Part shown: positions 41,201-48,827 of the stretch, one piece after another | Layout of the letters: each line of letters starts with the position of its first letter | How positions within the stretch are numbered: the first letter of the stretch is position 1 | Assembly: GCA_003602605.1 (NCBI GenBank) | Contig: QQRW01000038.1 | Coordinates: forward strand, 1 to 54,061 | Reading direction: 5' to 3' | Origin: Candidatus Poseidoniales archaeon | GTDB taxonomy: Archaea; Thermoplasmatota; Poseidoniia; Poseidoniales; Poseidoniaceae | DNA: 54,061 nt | Program-made: the position numbers and the translations under genes | The notes under the pieces: model-generated | What the model was told of the DNA's origin: nothing | Database searches by the model: none | Seen by the model: the letters and a program-made list of their open reading frames with translations, nothing else

Positions 41201-43540
41201 AGTACGTTGCCCATAGACCGAGATGAGCCAGGCGTGATCCTTCAAATCATCCGGCAGCACGAATGTTTGTTCTATCGATGCAACAGATTGGCCGGTTCCT
41301 GAATACGCAGAACAGTCGCGATAAATATCGCGATGGAGCGTAGTGATTTCGTCATCTCTCAACGCCACATCCCATACCATGACGTTGTCGATCATACCTT
41401 CAAAGAAAGACGAGCCTGCTCGGTTAACACCGAGTTTGTACAGGTCTATATTGTTCAGAGCGCCTGAAGGATATGTGGTTGTACGTACCAACACGCCATC
41501 GAGGTATTGTTTAGCCGTAGCGCCCTCAAAAACAGTGACAATGTGGGTCCACTCTTGTGCTTGAACAGCACCAAAAGCTTGCGTTTGATTCGTATGCAGT
41601 TTCCATTCACCGCCTACAATGGCGTGTTGGAACGAACTGTTCGAGCCTGCAGCATTATCTACGGCAAAAACAGATGCATAGGTCGGCAGGGACGAAGTAT
41701 TGGCCCAAACCCACTGACTGACGGTGAAATTTCCAACCCAGTCATCGACATCGACATCAATGTAATCGTCGATACCGTCGTACCATAGACAGGAGCCATC
41801 GACGCACGTTTTCCAGTTACTGGAGTCCATGTTTTTGAGAGTGAAAGGGGTACTGGAGTTCACCGAATCTTGAGCGAGGCTACCACTGCCGTCTTCAAAA
41901 TCCCAATGATGGATGAGATTGGCTTCTGAAGGAATGTATGAATCTGAAAGTGAGAAGGCAGAGGATGGGATAAGTGATTTGCTTTGATTCGGGCCTTCCC
42001 ATGAGAGTTGCAATCCGTGCGGCCCGCCGCCTTGGAAGAACTCAACCCTGAAGTCATGCTTTCCTGCATCAAGTTGGATGTACTGAGACATTTCCCTCAT
42101 ACCGTGTGAACCGTAATTGGTAACCAAACTTTGTCCATCCAACCAAAGTTCCGAACCATCATCGGATGTCAAAAAGAAGGTCCAGTTTCCTGTTTCCGGC
42201 ACATCGAGAAGACCACTAAACCTGGCGCCCCAGTCGTTTTTAAACCGATTATCGAGGCCTGTATAAGCCTGCGATGAAGAGGAATATTGCAACGATGACT
42301 CGAGCCGTACATGGTCAGGTACACGGTCGATAAGCGTCGGCATAGAGGAAGTGCTGAAACTGACACCGTTGTTGTCGAACAATTCAGCGAGTATGCCTTG
42401 CGTACCGTTCCCAGATTCTTGAGTGCAAACGGCAGAGATTGATGCTTCCAAGGCATTGTTACCGTCTCTTTTGACATCCGATTGCGTGCTCCACTCAAAG
42501 GTATCACCTGATGAAAGCGTCGGAACGGTTGCATTCCAATAACGCGCTCCGCTGGAATACATCGCATCCGCAGTGTTGAACCCAGAATTTGGCAACTTGT
42601 TTTCATTCCAATTACCGTCGTTAGAGCCCCACGAAGCATAACCCATCACATTGGAAACATTTGTCAAAAACAGAGATGTGTCATCAAAAACTGTGTCCAA
42701 GCCCATGCTTCCGTTCAATAACCCATCTGCAGCATAGAGGTCATCGTTCCAGAACTTGTAACCTGAACCGTTGCGATTGGTTGCCAAGTCAAGTGCAAAT
42801 ACACCTCGTTCCCCAAGGCTGTTGTTTGCTTTTTCAATCAGGCCTAATGCTGTTTCAACGGTATATCCCGTGAGCCGGGTCATCAAGAAAAAACCGTATT
42901 GTTCACGCGAAAACGCCTCCACCGGACTTCCTGCCAGTGGACCATACCCGTGTTCGACCCAGTAATCTGAGCCAATGCTGGAGGATAGACTTCCACCTAA
43001 CAATGAAAATTCTTGATCGAAGCTTGCTTTGTTGTTCCCGCCGCTGATTCGTAAAGGTGTACCTTTGGTGGAAACAAGGTAGTTTAGTTCGGTTTCCGAA
43101 GAACGATTCGCAAGCATTTCCAAAAAAGGTGCAGCAAAATACTGGTCAAACTGGTCTCTGTTGATGGTTTCTTTCGTTGGTGCACTCGAATTATTGAAAA
43201 TGAATATGTTCTCTTCGGGAATATTGCGAGCATGAATAAAAGCCCAGCCTATCGTTCGACTAGCTTCTGAGTTGTTGTTGATGAGAACGCCCACATCAGA
43301 GTAATCATAGACGGTGAGAAAGTCAAATCCTTCTGGCTGGGCAATGTCGTTCCAGGGAGTTTGGTTCCAAACATCGTCATTTGAGTCACTAAAAAAGCCA
43401 GTAAATGCATCATTGAGTGACCGAGATGGGTTAGAATCAACCGCTGAATCACCACCTGTGGAATGCGCCAGTATAGGCGAAGAAACGCCGCCAATCATGA
43501 ACAGAAAAGTCATCAGAAGACTCGAAAACCTCCTGTCCAT
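38288..43540 (-). CDS. Giant secreted TIGR03790/PA14/LamG-like surface protein
   Basis: A 1750-residue extracellular protein with a signal peptide (LLMTFLFMIGGVSSPILA). Residues about 60-330 match the uncharacterised TIGR03790 family (VGVLINNNSEASRTIGWAF, ARNIPEENIF, LNYLVSTKGTPLRI). A PA14-like domain follows (WTFFLTSDDGSELWLDGQ, GKHDFRVEFFQGGGPHGLQL), then a LamG/concanavalin-like domain (HHWDFEDGSGSLAQDS, DGIDDYIDV). The remaining 900 residues look like repeated beta-sandwich segments. At the C-terminus are a membrane helix (LFGGAAALAVLAITAL), a basic RRRK and a cytoplasmic tail with LPAGWSHEQYRVWLEGEMPS and more Trp. PA14 and LamG suggest carbohydrate binding, so glycan capture at the cell surface is a reasonable guess. 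The ATG at 43540 has no clear ribosome binding site. Confidence 0.82.
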   Translation of the reverse strand: MDRRFSSLLMTFLFMIGGVSSPILAHSTGGDSAVDSNPSRSLNDAFTGFFSDSNDDVWNQTPWNDIAQPEGFDFLTVYDYSDVGVLINNNSEASRTIGWAFIHARNIPEENIFIFNNSSAPTKETINRDQFDQYFAAPFLEMLANRSSETELNYLVSTKGTPLRISGGNNKASFDQEFSLLGGSLSSSIGSDYWVEHGYGPLAGSPVEAFSREQYGFFLMTRLTGYTVETALGLIEKANNSLGERGVFALDLATNRNGSGYKFWNDDLYAADGLLNGSMGLDTVFDDTSLFLTNVSNVMGYASWGSNDGNWNENKLPNSGFNTADAMYSSGARYWNATVPTLSSGDTFEWSTQSDVKRDGNNALEASISAVCTQESGNGTQGILAELFDNNGVSFSTSSMPTLIDRVPDHVRLESSLQYSSSSQAYTGLDNRFKNDWGARFSGLLDVPETGNWTFFLTSDDGSELWLDGQSLVTNYGSHGMREMSQYIQLDAGKHDFRVEFFQGGGPHGLQLSWEGPNQSKSLIPSSAFSLSDSYIPSEANLIHHWDFEDGSGSLAQDSVNSSTPFTLKNMDSSNWKTCVDGSCLWYDGIDDYIDVDVDDWVGNFTVSQWVWANTSSLPTYASVFAVDNAAGSNSSFQHAIVGGEWKLHTNQTQAFGAVQAQEWTHIVTVFEGATAKQYLDGVLVRTTTYPSGALNNIDLYKLGVNRAGSSFFEGMIDNVMVWDVALRDDEITTLHRDIYRDCSAYSGTGQSVASIEQTFVLPDDLKDHAWLISVYGQRTGDVYGDFTIEVDSFDANGTLLASNQSQSKIFAPTWESQTMRFRPPVDTVSLRVRVPLDIVATSTDGSVYLDTMNLHPILPHNSWVNGSIAETAVSTGGRSFNPNTAYGQSLVADLLEDGVSGVKGYVYEPYLTAVGSPSILLSMYAQGFNLAEAHAAANLQTSWMGVTVGDPKMAPYADLHHDINIFGVRQIGNFSYMQPSQIQLALENRGMSASNGSLLVQDIQGNIELYNGNISLPAGDLSGSRILYNLTVVPEKTGWMDLRIRYSNASSGSYERNVSNNLATLRIWVNAPPVVESIYCDSQVYARGDNFICTIEASDDVNVTSVDLEWSVASNASDLSNLEWFSQATGRIDALRWQASITLPTSLALGTLVLRATAHDISMQEGLLLDASVAIIVDAQAQWFGPHISGVDSPTWSGINQLPYQPLGQMYRGETANWKVCALDADFNRTTQQPTLRVSAGILGNMSYEQQADNTHHCYVGEYQREVNTALDDVTFEVRDSSGLLLNSRVISVGDRAPSAVVEVVDKDGIALDSVRGGGAEYAHIVFTDSDDPLSSANGDLHIDWPGAERTTIPVGASDIRNPVLIELPSVSVPLESGELSLTLDMTGRHGSTFTQQFDLPLLLTTPIVVAAHLCDESGTIDSLRFGQTGYMLVHLQSERPIDRMQATLSQLGWSVDAPTLGSVSPNSTSISSCASFPDFQESDTLYKFRLRLDGTFIDGEGQVLFTARDIDGLVRSFNLEVPFYHAMPQTTVEVLANKSAGELLSITGTVVDQDGTDDIECTAQISQNNTILAELQVSLVPQSPTSASIQFQYPTTGALSNATLLVSATCTDSWAQSNTSEFSITLQPEPPCFDCNQTVAANESEAVSSLSTPLLFGGAAALAVLAITALRRRKMKGEVTPLWQVETEEQTQVSQDQQSDGSPTLQLPAGWSHEQYRVWLEGEMPSGWTLLQWMQFTDEQLDLLDLQQ

Positions 43541-43695
43541 GCCACGGTGTACGAGTAATAGCGTTTAGAAATGCCGCCATTAAGTCACTGCGTCAAAGAA
43601 AAATGTTGAGATTCGGCAATCGTAAAAATCTCAAAATCAAAGGTTTTCATGAGAAAACTGCGAACTTGATAAGTAAGGTGGCCTCTCTTGCTTGG

Positions 43696-44325
43696 ATGAT
43701 GGCAGAACTCTACATGGCTCGGACATGCAAATGGGGAATTCTTCGCGTTGTTGGTGGAGATGTATGGAACCACAGCGGTGATGTATTGATTACACCTGCG
43801 AACAACAGACTCTCTGGCAGAGAGGGACTTGATGCCCAAATCCACGCAAAAGCAGGCGAAGAACTCACGCAAGTAACACGCAATATTTGCTTGGAAATGC
43901 GTAAAATAAACGCTCCACCGTGCGCTGTAACTCAAAACGTTGTTACCGAACCTTACGCGCTCTCATCCAACTACAAGCACATCATACATGTCGTCGGGCC
44001 GGACTGCCGAAGACCAAACCAAGACGAAGCACGGCGAACTCTTCTCCCAGAAACCTACGAAAACCTGTTTGCCACACTCGCCGAAATGGATGACGTAAAC
44101 ACAATTGTCGCACCTCCTCTTTCCATGGGTATCTTCGCATATCCACACCGAGAAGGTGCACGACTGACTTTGGAAATCCTTCTTGGCGTCCTTGACGGTG
44201 AAGAAGATCCCGGGATTTCAGAGTATACCATCGTCGTAAAAGAAAGAAATTTCATCAGCAACATGCGAACTGTCTACAGAGAAACAGAAGACCAACTCCC
44301 TGGTTACGATACGACATCTGCTTGA
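43696..44325 (+). CDS. Macro-domain protein
   Basis: The protein is about 209 residues and consists of one macro domain, which binds or hydrolyses ADP-ribose derivatives or related nucleotides. Motifs are present: GDVWNHSGDVLITPANNRLS (ligand-binding first loop), GLDAQIHAKAGEEL, IIHVVGPD and APPLSMGIFAYP with the glycine-rich phosphate loop. Upstream ATGs compete (43696, 43699, 43714) and the frame continues back to 43603, so the start is uncertain. A GGTG lies about 17 bases before 43696. It is followed ten bases later by the diadenylate cyclase gene, so both form one unit. Confidence 0.78.
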   Translation: MMAELYMARTCKWGILRVVGGDVWNHSGDVLITPANNRLSGREGLDAQIHAKAGEELTQVTRNICLEMRKINAPPCAVTQNVVTEPYALSSNYKHIIHVVGPDCRRPNQDEARRTLLPETYENLFATLAEMDDVNTIVAPPLSMGIFAYPHREGARLTLEILLGVLDGEEDPGISEYTIVVKERNFISNMRTVYRETEDQLPGYDTTSA

Positions 44326-44335
44326 GGTGAAGGCA

Positions 44336-45184
44336 ATGGTCGACCTCGCAGCGATGGTCACCAGCACGCTCAGCAGCGAACGCCGCTCATTCCAGTCGGT
44401 TCTTATGCTCGCAAACAGTGTTCGAAAGGTGAAATTGGTTGCTGAAGTCCTGCCGAAAGAACTTGATTTGAAGGTACTTTCTAGCCAAAACCGTGTTGTT
44501 GAAGCCCTCCACGAAGCTGGTATCGAAAGTTCACTGCTTGAAGAGAGTTTGAGTTCACAAGGCCTCGGCGTTCTCAATCACATGCACGATTTAGTTCTTC
44601 AAGCGATTGGAGAAGGCAACCTCGCCAGCGGAGAGCGTTTGCTGGTGGTCTTAGCAGAACCTCTTGACGGTGTCATAGTCGTCGATACCTCGAACCTCAA
44701 CGCAAACAGATTCGCAACCATAGCCCAAGATTACAGCATTGACTTGGAGGTCCTCACCAAAATGATGCATTTAGCTCGTCATATCGGCTCAAGGGGGCGT
44801 GAAGGCCATGCAATTGGCGCCTTGTTCGCCCTTGGACCGTTACCGGCTCTACGAAAACACACAACTGCGCTGGTTCTCAATCCGTTCAAAGGCCATCCCC
44901 CTGAAAAAAGAAGTATTATCGATGAATCAAATCACGAGACCCTTGCAGAATTCGCATGGCTCGATGGAGCCATCCTGTTCAACCGCGAAGGGATTGCAAG
45001 TGACGCTGGTCGTTACATTCAGGTTCCAGCAGGCATTACGCCGAAGCCTGGAGAAGGCGGGCGCCATTTAGCCGCACGAGCGATATCACAGTTGGTTGAA
45101 GGAATCGCAGTGTGTGTCTCATCCTCTGGTTCAATCACGATGTATGCAAACGGCCGAAACCGGTACCGGGTCAAGTTGAATTGA
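44336..45184 (+). CDS. dacZ: DacZ-type diadenylate cyclase (c-di-AMP synthase)
   Basis: A 282-residue protein with a C-terminal DAC (DisA_N) domain that condenses two ATP to cyclic di-AMP, a messenger linked to osmotic and potassium control in Euryarchaeota. The two signature motifs are visible: LDGAILFNREG with Asp210-Gly-Ala, and GEGGRHLAARAIS with Arg243-His244. The usual second Arg of RHR is Leu here. The N-terminal region (about 120 residues, helical) resembles the archaeal PK-C-like extension. The ATG at 44336 follows GAGGTGAAG, whose GTG at 44327 is part of the ribosome binding site. It is coupled with the macro-domain gene upstream and abuts the convergent hypothetical gene with no gap. 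Confidence 0.87.
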   Translation: MVDLAAMVTSTLSSERRSFQSVLMLANSVRKVKLVAEVLPKELDLKVLSSQNRVVEALHEAGIESSLLEESLSSQGLGVLNHMHDLVLQAIGEGNLASGERLLVVLAEPLDGVIVVDTSNLNANRFATIAQDYSIDLEVLTKMMHLARHIGSRGREGHAIGALFALGPLPALRKHTTALVLNPFKGHPPEKRSIIDESNHETLAEFAWLDGAILFNREGIASDAGRYIQVPAGITPKPGEGGRHLAARAISQLVEGIAVCVSSSGSITMYANGRNRYRVKLN

Positions 45185-45727
45185 TTACTCGGATTCATCG
45201 GTACGAACACGGGAATTAAGGTTACGTTCAACTGAGCCTAAACTGGCACTGGTCGCTAAGAAATCCATCCGTACAGCATCGAGATTAGAGTGGTTAAGGT
45301 TGCGCTCGATACTCATCTTTGTCCGATTTATTGAAGCAATTCGTTGAGTTCTATCTTTCGGCCGTAGTACATCTCCTCGCTGGCTCATGAGCCATTCTTC
45401 CAAAAGCGCTTGACCCCATTCTGGTGCTCGCAAACGAGCTGCCAAGTGAATTTCCAATTGGCGATGACGGAAACGAACTCGCCCATCTGCAGTCCGAAAC
45501 GCTTGTATTGAGCCTGGATTCCAACGATCAAGCGGAATCTGTAGGTGCTCCTTACATTCAAGCGAACCGTCGCTATTTACGTCAAAATCTGCAATCAAGA
45601 CACTCCGGTTGAGTCGCATGAAAACCTGGGCCATATCCTCATCCGCATGCCATTCAGAAATTGCTTGTGGCAGTTGCCCCCACTCGTGTTCACACCATCT
45701 TTCAAGTGCAGGCCTGTACGACTCCAT
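45185..45727 (-). CDS. Hypothetical soluble protein
   Basis: I do not recognise a family. The product is about 180 residues, charged and probably globular, with a WxxHExW-like start (RWCEHEWGQLP), a middle with strands (SVLIADFDVNSDG, RVRFRHRQLEIHL) and a basic helical end (RTQRIASINRTKMSIERN). I use the ATG at 45727; a TTG at 45778 would extend the frame into the region upstream of the divergent site-2 protease. Its stop codon abuts that of the diadenylate cyclase gene with no gap. No function can be proposed. Confidence 0.55.
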   Translation of the reverse strand: MESYRPALERWCEHEWGQLPQAISEWHADEDMAQVFMRLNRSVLIADFDVNSDGSLECKEHLQIPLDRWNPGSIQAFRTADGRVRFRHRQLEIHLAARLRAPEWGQALLEEWLMSQRGDVLRPKDRTQRIASINRTKMSIERNLNHSNLDAVRMDFLATSASLGSVERNLNSRVRTDESE

Positions 45728-45809
45728 GTGAAACGCTCTTGGCGAACCATCATCAAGTTTGTTGAGAAAATCTGTCAAGATTCAAGGAGAAGGAGCGTTT
45801 GGGTTGTAC

Positions 45810-47267
45810 ATGGATGGTGCATGGGGTTCAGTCGAAGCAGACTGGAAGGTCGTCGTTGCACTGATTCTCGCATGGTATATCCTGCTCCGCATATGGGAGA
45901 AAAACGGAACGCTCGACCGTTGGGATGCATCACGTGTGTTCGGAGTCGTACTTATGGTTCGTAGCAACCGCGGCTTGAATACGCTCGACAAAATTGCCAA
46001 ACCCCGCAGATTTTGGAGAATTTACGGTGAAGTGGCGCTCTGGGTCTGCCTGTTCTCTATGTTTTTCGTTGCCATTGGCATGCTCTTGGCGTTCATTACA
46101 TCAGTCCTCAATCCACCTACTGCTGCGCCTCCGACTGCGAGTGAACTCGTTGCCATTCCGGGGCTTAATCCAATGATTCCATTGGGTTGGGGTGCTATGG
46201 CGTTCATCATCGCTCTGGTCATTCATGAATTCGGCCACGGCCTCTTAGCCCGAGCACACGGCATGAGAATCCGTGCTTTCGGTCTGCTGCAACTCGGCCC
46301 GCTGCCTCTCGGTGCCTTTGCGGAACCTCAGTATCAAGAACTCCACAAAGCCCCCCGAAAGGAGAGGATGCGAATGTTTGCTGCTGGACCAGCAACCAAT
46401 TTGTTTGCTGCTTTCGTTTGTTTGATATTGCTGGGCGGTCTTGCTGGAAATCTAACTTCAGCGAACATGAATCCTCATGTTCAGGGTATTGTGAAAGATT
46501 CTGGTGCAGATCAAGCTGGTCTGCAACCATGGGACACCATTCTACGAATTGATGACGTAGAGATAAGCGGTATTGAAGGGTTCCAAACGATTATGGCCGG
46601 TTACTCAGCCAACGATACTATTCTCGTCGATGTACTGCACGAAAACGGAGATGAGGAGACCATTGAGATTCTCCTTACCGATAAATACCAATATTACATC
46701 GAACTTGGATGGAATGAAGAAATTCTCGAGGCTCAAGACATCCAGGAAGGCGACGCCTTCGTCGGCGTGGTCGGAATAAGTGAGGGAACTCAAGGTATTG
46801 ACCGCTTAGCAGGGCCACTTGGTCCACGGTTTGACGGAGGCGTTGGAATGCGTGTCCTTTACACACCGTTCCACATTCTCAACATGATGATTGTACCCTT
46901 TGAACTCCAAGGCGTATCCATGCACCCAATGGAAGAAGCCATGCTCTCTCCATCGGATAATTTCCTTGGAGATACATTGGGTATTGGCGGATTACTCTTC
47001 ATGGTCAACTTCTTCTTCTGGCTGATGTGGGTCAACATTTTGCTTGGCTTCACCAACCTTATCCCCATGGTTCCATTTGATGGAGGACACTTATTCAAAG
47101 ACTGGTTACGGGGTACGCTCAATCGCCTTCAACGGGTTGGAAAGAAAACAAAATTATGGAAAATACACCCTATGTGGGTCGACCATATTTCGAACAAAGC
47201 ATCAAGCCTTTCGTCGGTTGCCTTGTTGATGATGTTGCTTTTCGTACTCCTCGTACCGTATTTCTGA
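45810..47267 (+). CDS. Site-2 protease family membrane metalloprotease (M50)
   Basis: A 485-residue intramembrane zinc protease with an internal PDZ domain. The zinc site is VIHEFGHGL (His139, Glu140, His143) and the third ligand is in NLIPMVPFDGGHLF (Asp424). Between them lies the PDZ-like insert (HVQGIVKDSGADQAGLQPWD, then DDVEISGIEGFQTIM). At least five hydrophobic segments are visible. Such enzymes cut transmembrane substrates to release regulators or clear signal remnants. The ATG at 45810 fits the start of the first helix; the longer frame from 45759 overlaps the divergent hypothetical gene's upstream region. It ends one base before the convergent Hjc-like gene. Confidence 0.9.
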   Translation: MDGAWGSVEADWKVVVALILAWYILLRIWEKNGTLDRWDASRVFGVVLMVRSNRGLNTLDKIAKPRRFWRIYGEVALWVCLFSMFFVAIGMLLAFITSVLNPPTAAPPTASELVAIPGLNPMIPLGWGAMAFIIALVIHEFGHGLLARAHGMRIRAFGLLQLGPLPLGAFAEPQYQELHKAPRKERMRMFAAGPATNLFAAFVCLILLGGLAGNLTSANMNPHVQGIVKDSGADQAGLQPWDTILRIDDVEISGIEGFQTIMAGYSANDTILVDVLHENGDEETIEILLTDKYQYYIELGWNEEILEAQDIQEGDAFVGVVGISEGTQGIDRLAGPLGPRFDGGVGMRVLYTPFHILNMMIVPFELQGVSMHPMEEAMLSPSDNFLGDTLGIGGLLFMVNFFFWLMWVNILLGFTNLIPMVPFDGGHLFKDWLRGTLNRLQRVGKKTKLWKIHPMWVDHISNKASSLSSVALLMMLLFVLLVPYF

Positions 47268-47951
47268 TCACGAACGACGACGACGAAGTTCTGCGAGAAC
47301 ATCAAGTGGTTTGTGAGGAATACTTTGGGCTGGCTTGAGTTCTTCCAGTGAAGTTGATGGCAATGTTGATTGAGAAATGTTTGCCTTTATTGCCCGTGCC
47401 TCCAAACTGTGGAGAGCGGCCATTTCTGAACCTGCAGGTGAACATACCAAGGAAATGAATTCGTTCAACGGCATACCGTCTTCCCAATTAAGATAGACTG
47501 AGCCATTGCGATTTGTTGGAAAAGGGGGAATGGATTTTTCCAAAAGACGCAACCGACCGGTGAGATTACTGGTTTCAACACGGAAAATCCGCCATGAATC
47601 TCCACGTACGCCCTTCCGTCTGTGGGCATACAGTGGCATCAATTTACATCGCTCACCCTCGTCAACCATTGCCGCATACTGATCTTTTGTTCTTCCTGAG
47701 AGATACAATTTGTCTGCGCGTGTTGACTTGACTTCAATTGGAAAGCACATGTCCCCACGCAATGCCAGTAAATCACCGGTGCCTTCCATGCCGGAGCCTG
47801 CGGCACGAACGACAAGAAACGGTCGATAGACCACTTGCCGCATCCTTTCTTTTTCCAATGGGCTGCATGAACGGATAACCGATTCAACGCCCTTTGGAAC
47901 GCCTGCAAGAACCTGTCTCAGCTCCCGCTCGTATTGGCTCGACACAGGCAT
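47268..47951 (-). CDS. hjc: Holliday junction resolvase Hjc-like endonuclease
   Basis: A 227-residue nuclease with the archaeal Hjc active site. The N-terminal YERELRQVL carries the conserved Glu; VVRAAGSGMEGTGDLLAL contains Asp60; and CFPIEVKST contains the Glu73-x-Lys75 pair of the PD-(D/E)xK fold. Hjc proteins are about 120-140 residues, so this has a longer N-terminal loop (residues about 17-45) and a C-terminal extension of some 100 residues with no recognised domain. It should cleave four-way DNA junctions in recombination repair. It is divergent from the RNase H-fold gene, with a 123-base gap that could hold both promoters. Confidence 0.85.
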   Translation of the reverse strand: MPVSSQYERELRQVLAGVPKGVESVIRSCSPLEKERMRQVVYRPFLVVRAAGSGMEGTGDLLALRGDMCFPIEVKSTRADKLYLSGRTKDQYAAMVDEGERCKLMPLYAHRRKGVRGDSWRIFRVETSNLTGRLRLLEKSIPPFPTNRNGSVYLNWEDGMPLNEFISLVCSPAGSEMAALHSLEARAIKANISQSTLPSTSLEELKPAQSIPHKPLDVLAELRRRRS

Positions 47952-48074
47952 CCATCTTTGTCAATCGTTCTTGATGACTTCGGTCATTCGTAGAGATTCG
48001 TTCTTGGTTTCGACAAGAGCGGTAACAACCGCAAAGCCGGAACATTAGTTAATCTCGGAAAACAACAACATATT

Positions 48075-48827
48075 GTGTCTCGTCTTGCTGTTCGCACGAT
48101 TGACTTCAAGTTGGCATACCGTTTGATGAATGAACTCAAAAGCAGGAAACTGAGATTTCTTTTGCTTGAACACGATGCGGTTTTACCAGACAGGGACATG
48201 ATTTGGTTTGGCAGTGAAGTTGAGACTGCGAGGTTCCGAGATGAAGGTCAAGCAATTGCAGTCTCAATAGAGAACGTCAAAGAAGCGGTCGATAAAGCCG
48301 TCCGACTCCTCAAAGGCATCAATCAAGTTCACCGCCTCTGTTTTGGCATCGACCCTGGCCCGAGACCCGGCATTGCATGGCTTGCCGATGGAGCTGTTCT
48401 TGGCGTGTCTCAACTGGAAAACATAGAACATGTCGCAGGGCATATCTCAGCCATTGCTGCTTCGCTTGAATTTAACCAGATGGTCGTGCGAATTGGAGAT
48501 GGGGCGCCTCTTATTCGTGACCGAATCATCAACGACTGCCTAACGCATTCAATTGAACTTGAGCAAGTCAACGAATCGAAGACTTCACGTGGGTTATTGC
48601 GCCATAACCATGTTGTTTCAGCGATTCGAATCGCCCTGCTTTCCGGTCAGCGTGTTCTTGAATTCCGTACAGTACAACCAACAGAAGGAGATTTGAGAGA
48701 GATTCAACGCCAAAGTCGAAAACACAGCAACGGTCGAAAGACGATTTCGACTGAAATGGCGTATGATGTAGCGACTGGGAAATGCAGTCTTGAACAAGCG
48801 ATTAAGGAGGACTATTCTTCCTCGTGA
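48075..48827 (+). CDS. RNase H-fold (RuvC/YqgF-like) protein
   Basis: A 250-residue protein whose middle has an RNase H-like nuclease motif, CFGIDPGPRPGIAWLADG (Asp93), the first strand and catalytic Asp of RuvC/YqgF folds. Later acidic positions are plausible (VVRIGDGAPL; ELEQVNESKTS). The N-terminal 80 residues look like a small alpha/beta domain. The C-terminal part is basic (RQSRKHSNGRKT). I cannot name the family; it may be an archaeal relative of RuvC-type resolvases. GTG 48075 is the likely start. Its neighbour across the divergent promoter is the Hjc-like resolvase. It overlaps the convergent signal peptidase by 16 bases. Confidence 0.65.
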   Translation: MSRLAVRTIDFKLAYRLMNELKSRKLRFLLLEHDAVLPDRDMIWFGSEVETARFRDEGQAIAVSIENVKEAVDKAVRLLKGINQVHRLCFGIDPGPRPGIAWLADGAVLGVSQLENIEHVAGHISAIAASLEFNQMVVRIGDGAPLIRDRIINDCLTHSIELEQVNESKTSRGLLRHNHVVSAIRIALLSGQRVLEFRTVQPTEGDLREIQRQSRKHSNGRKTISTEMAYDVATGKCSLEQAIKEDYSSS

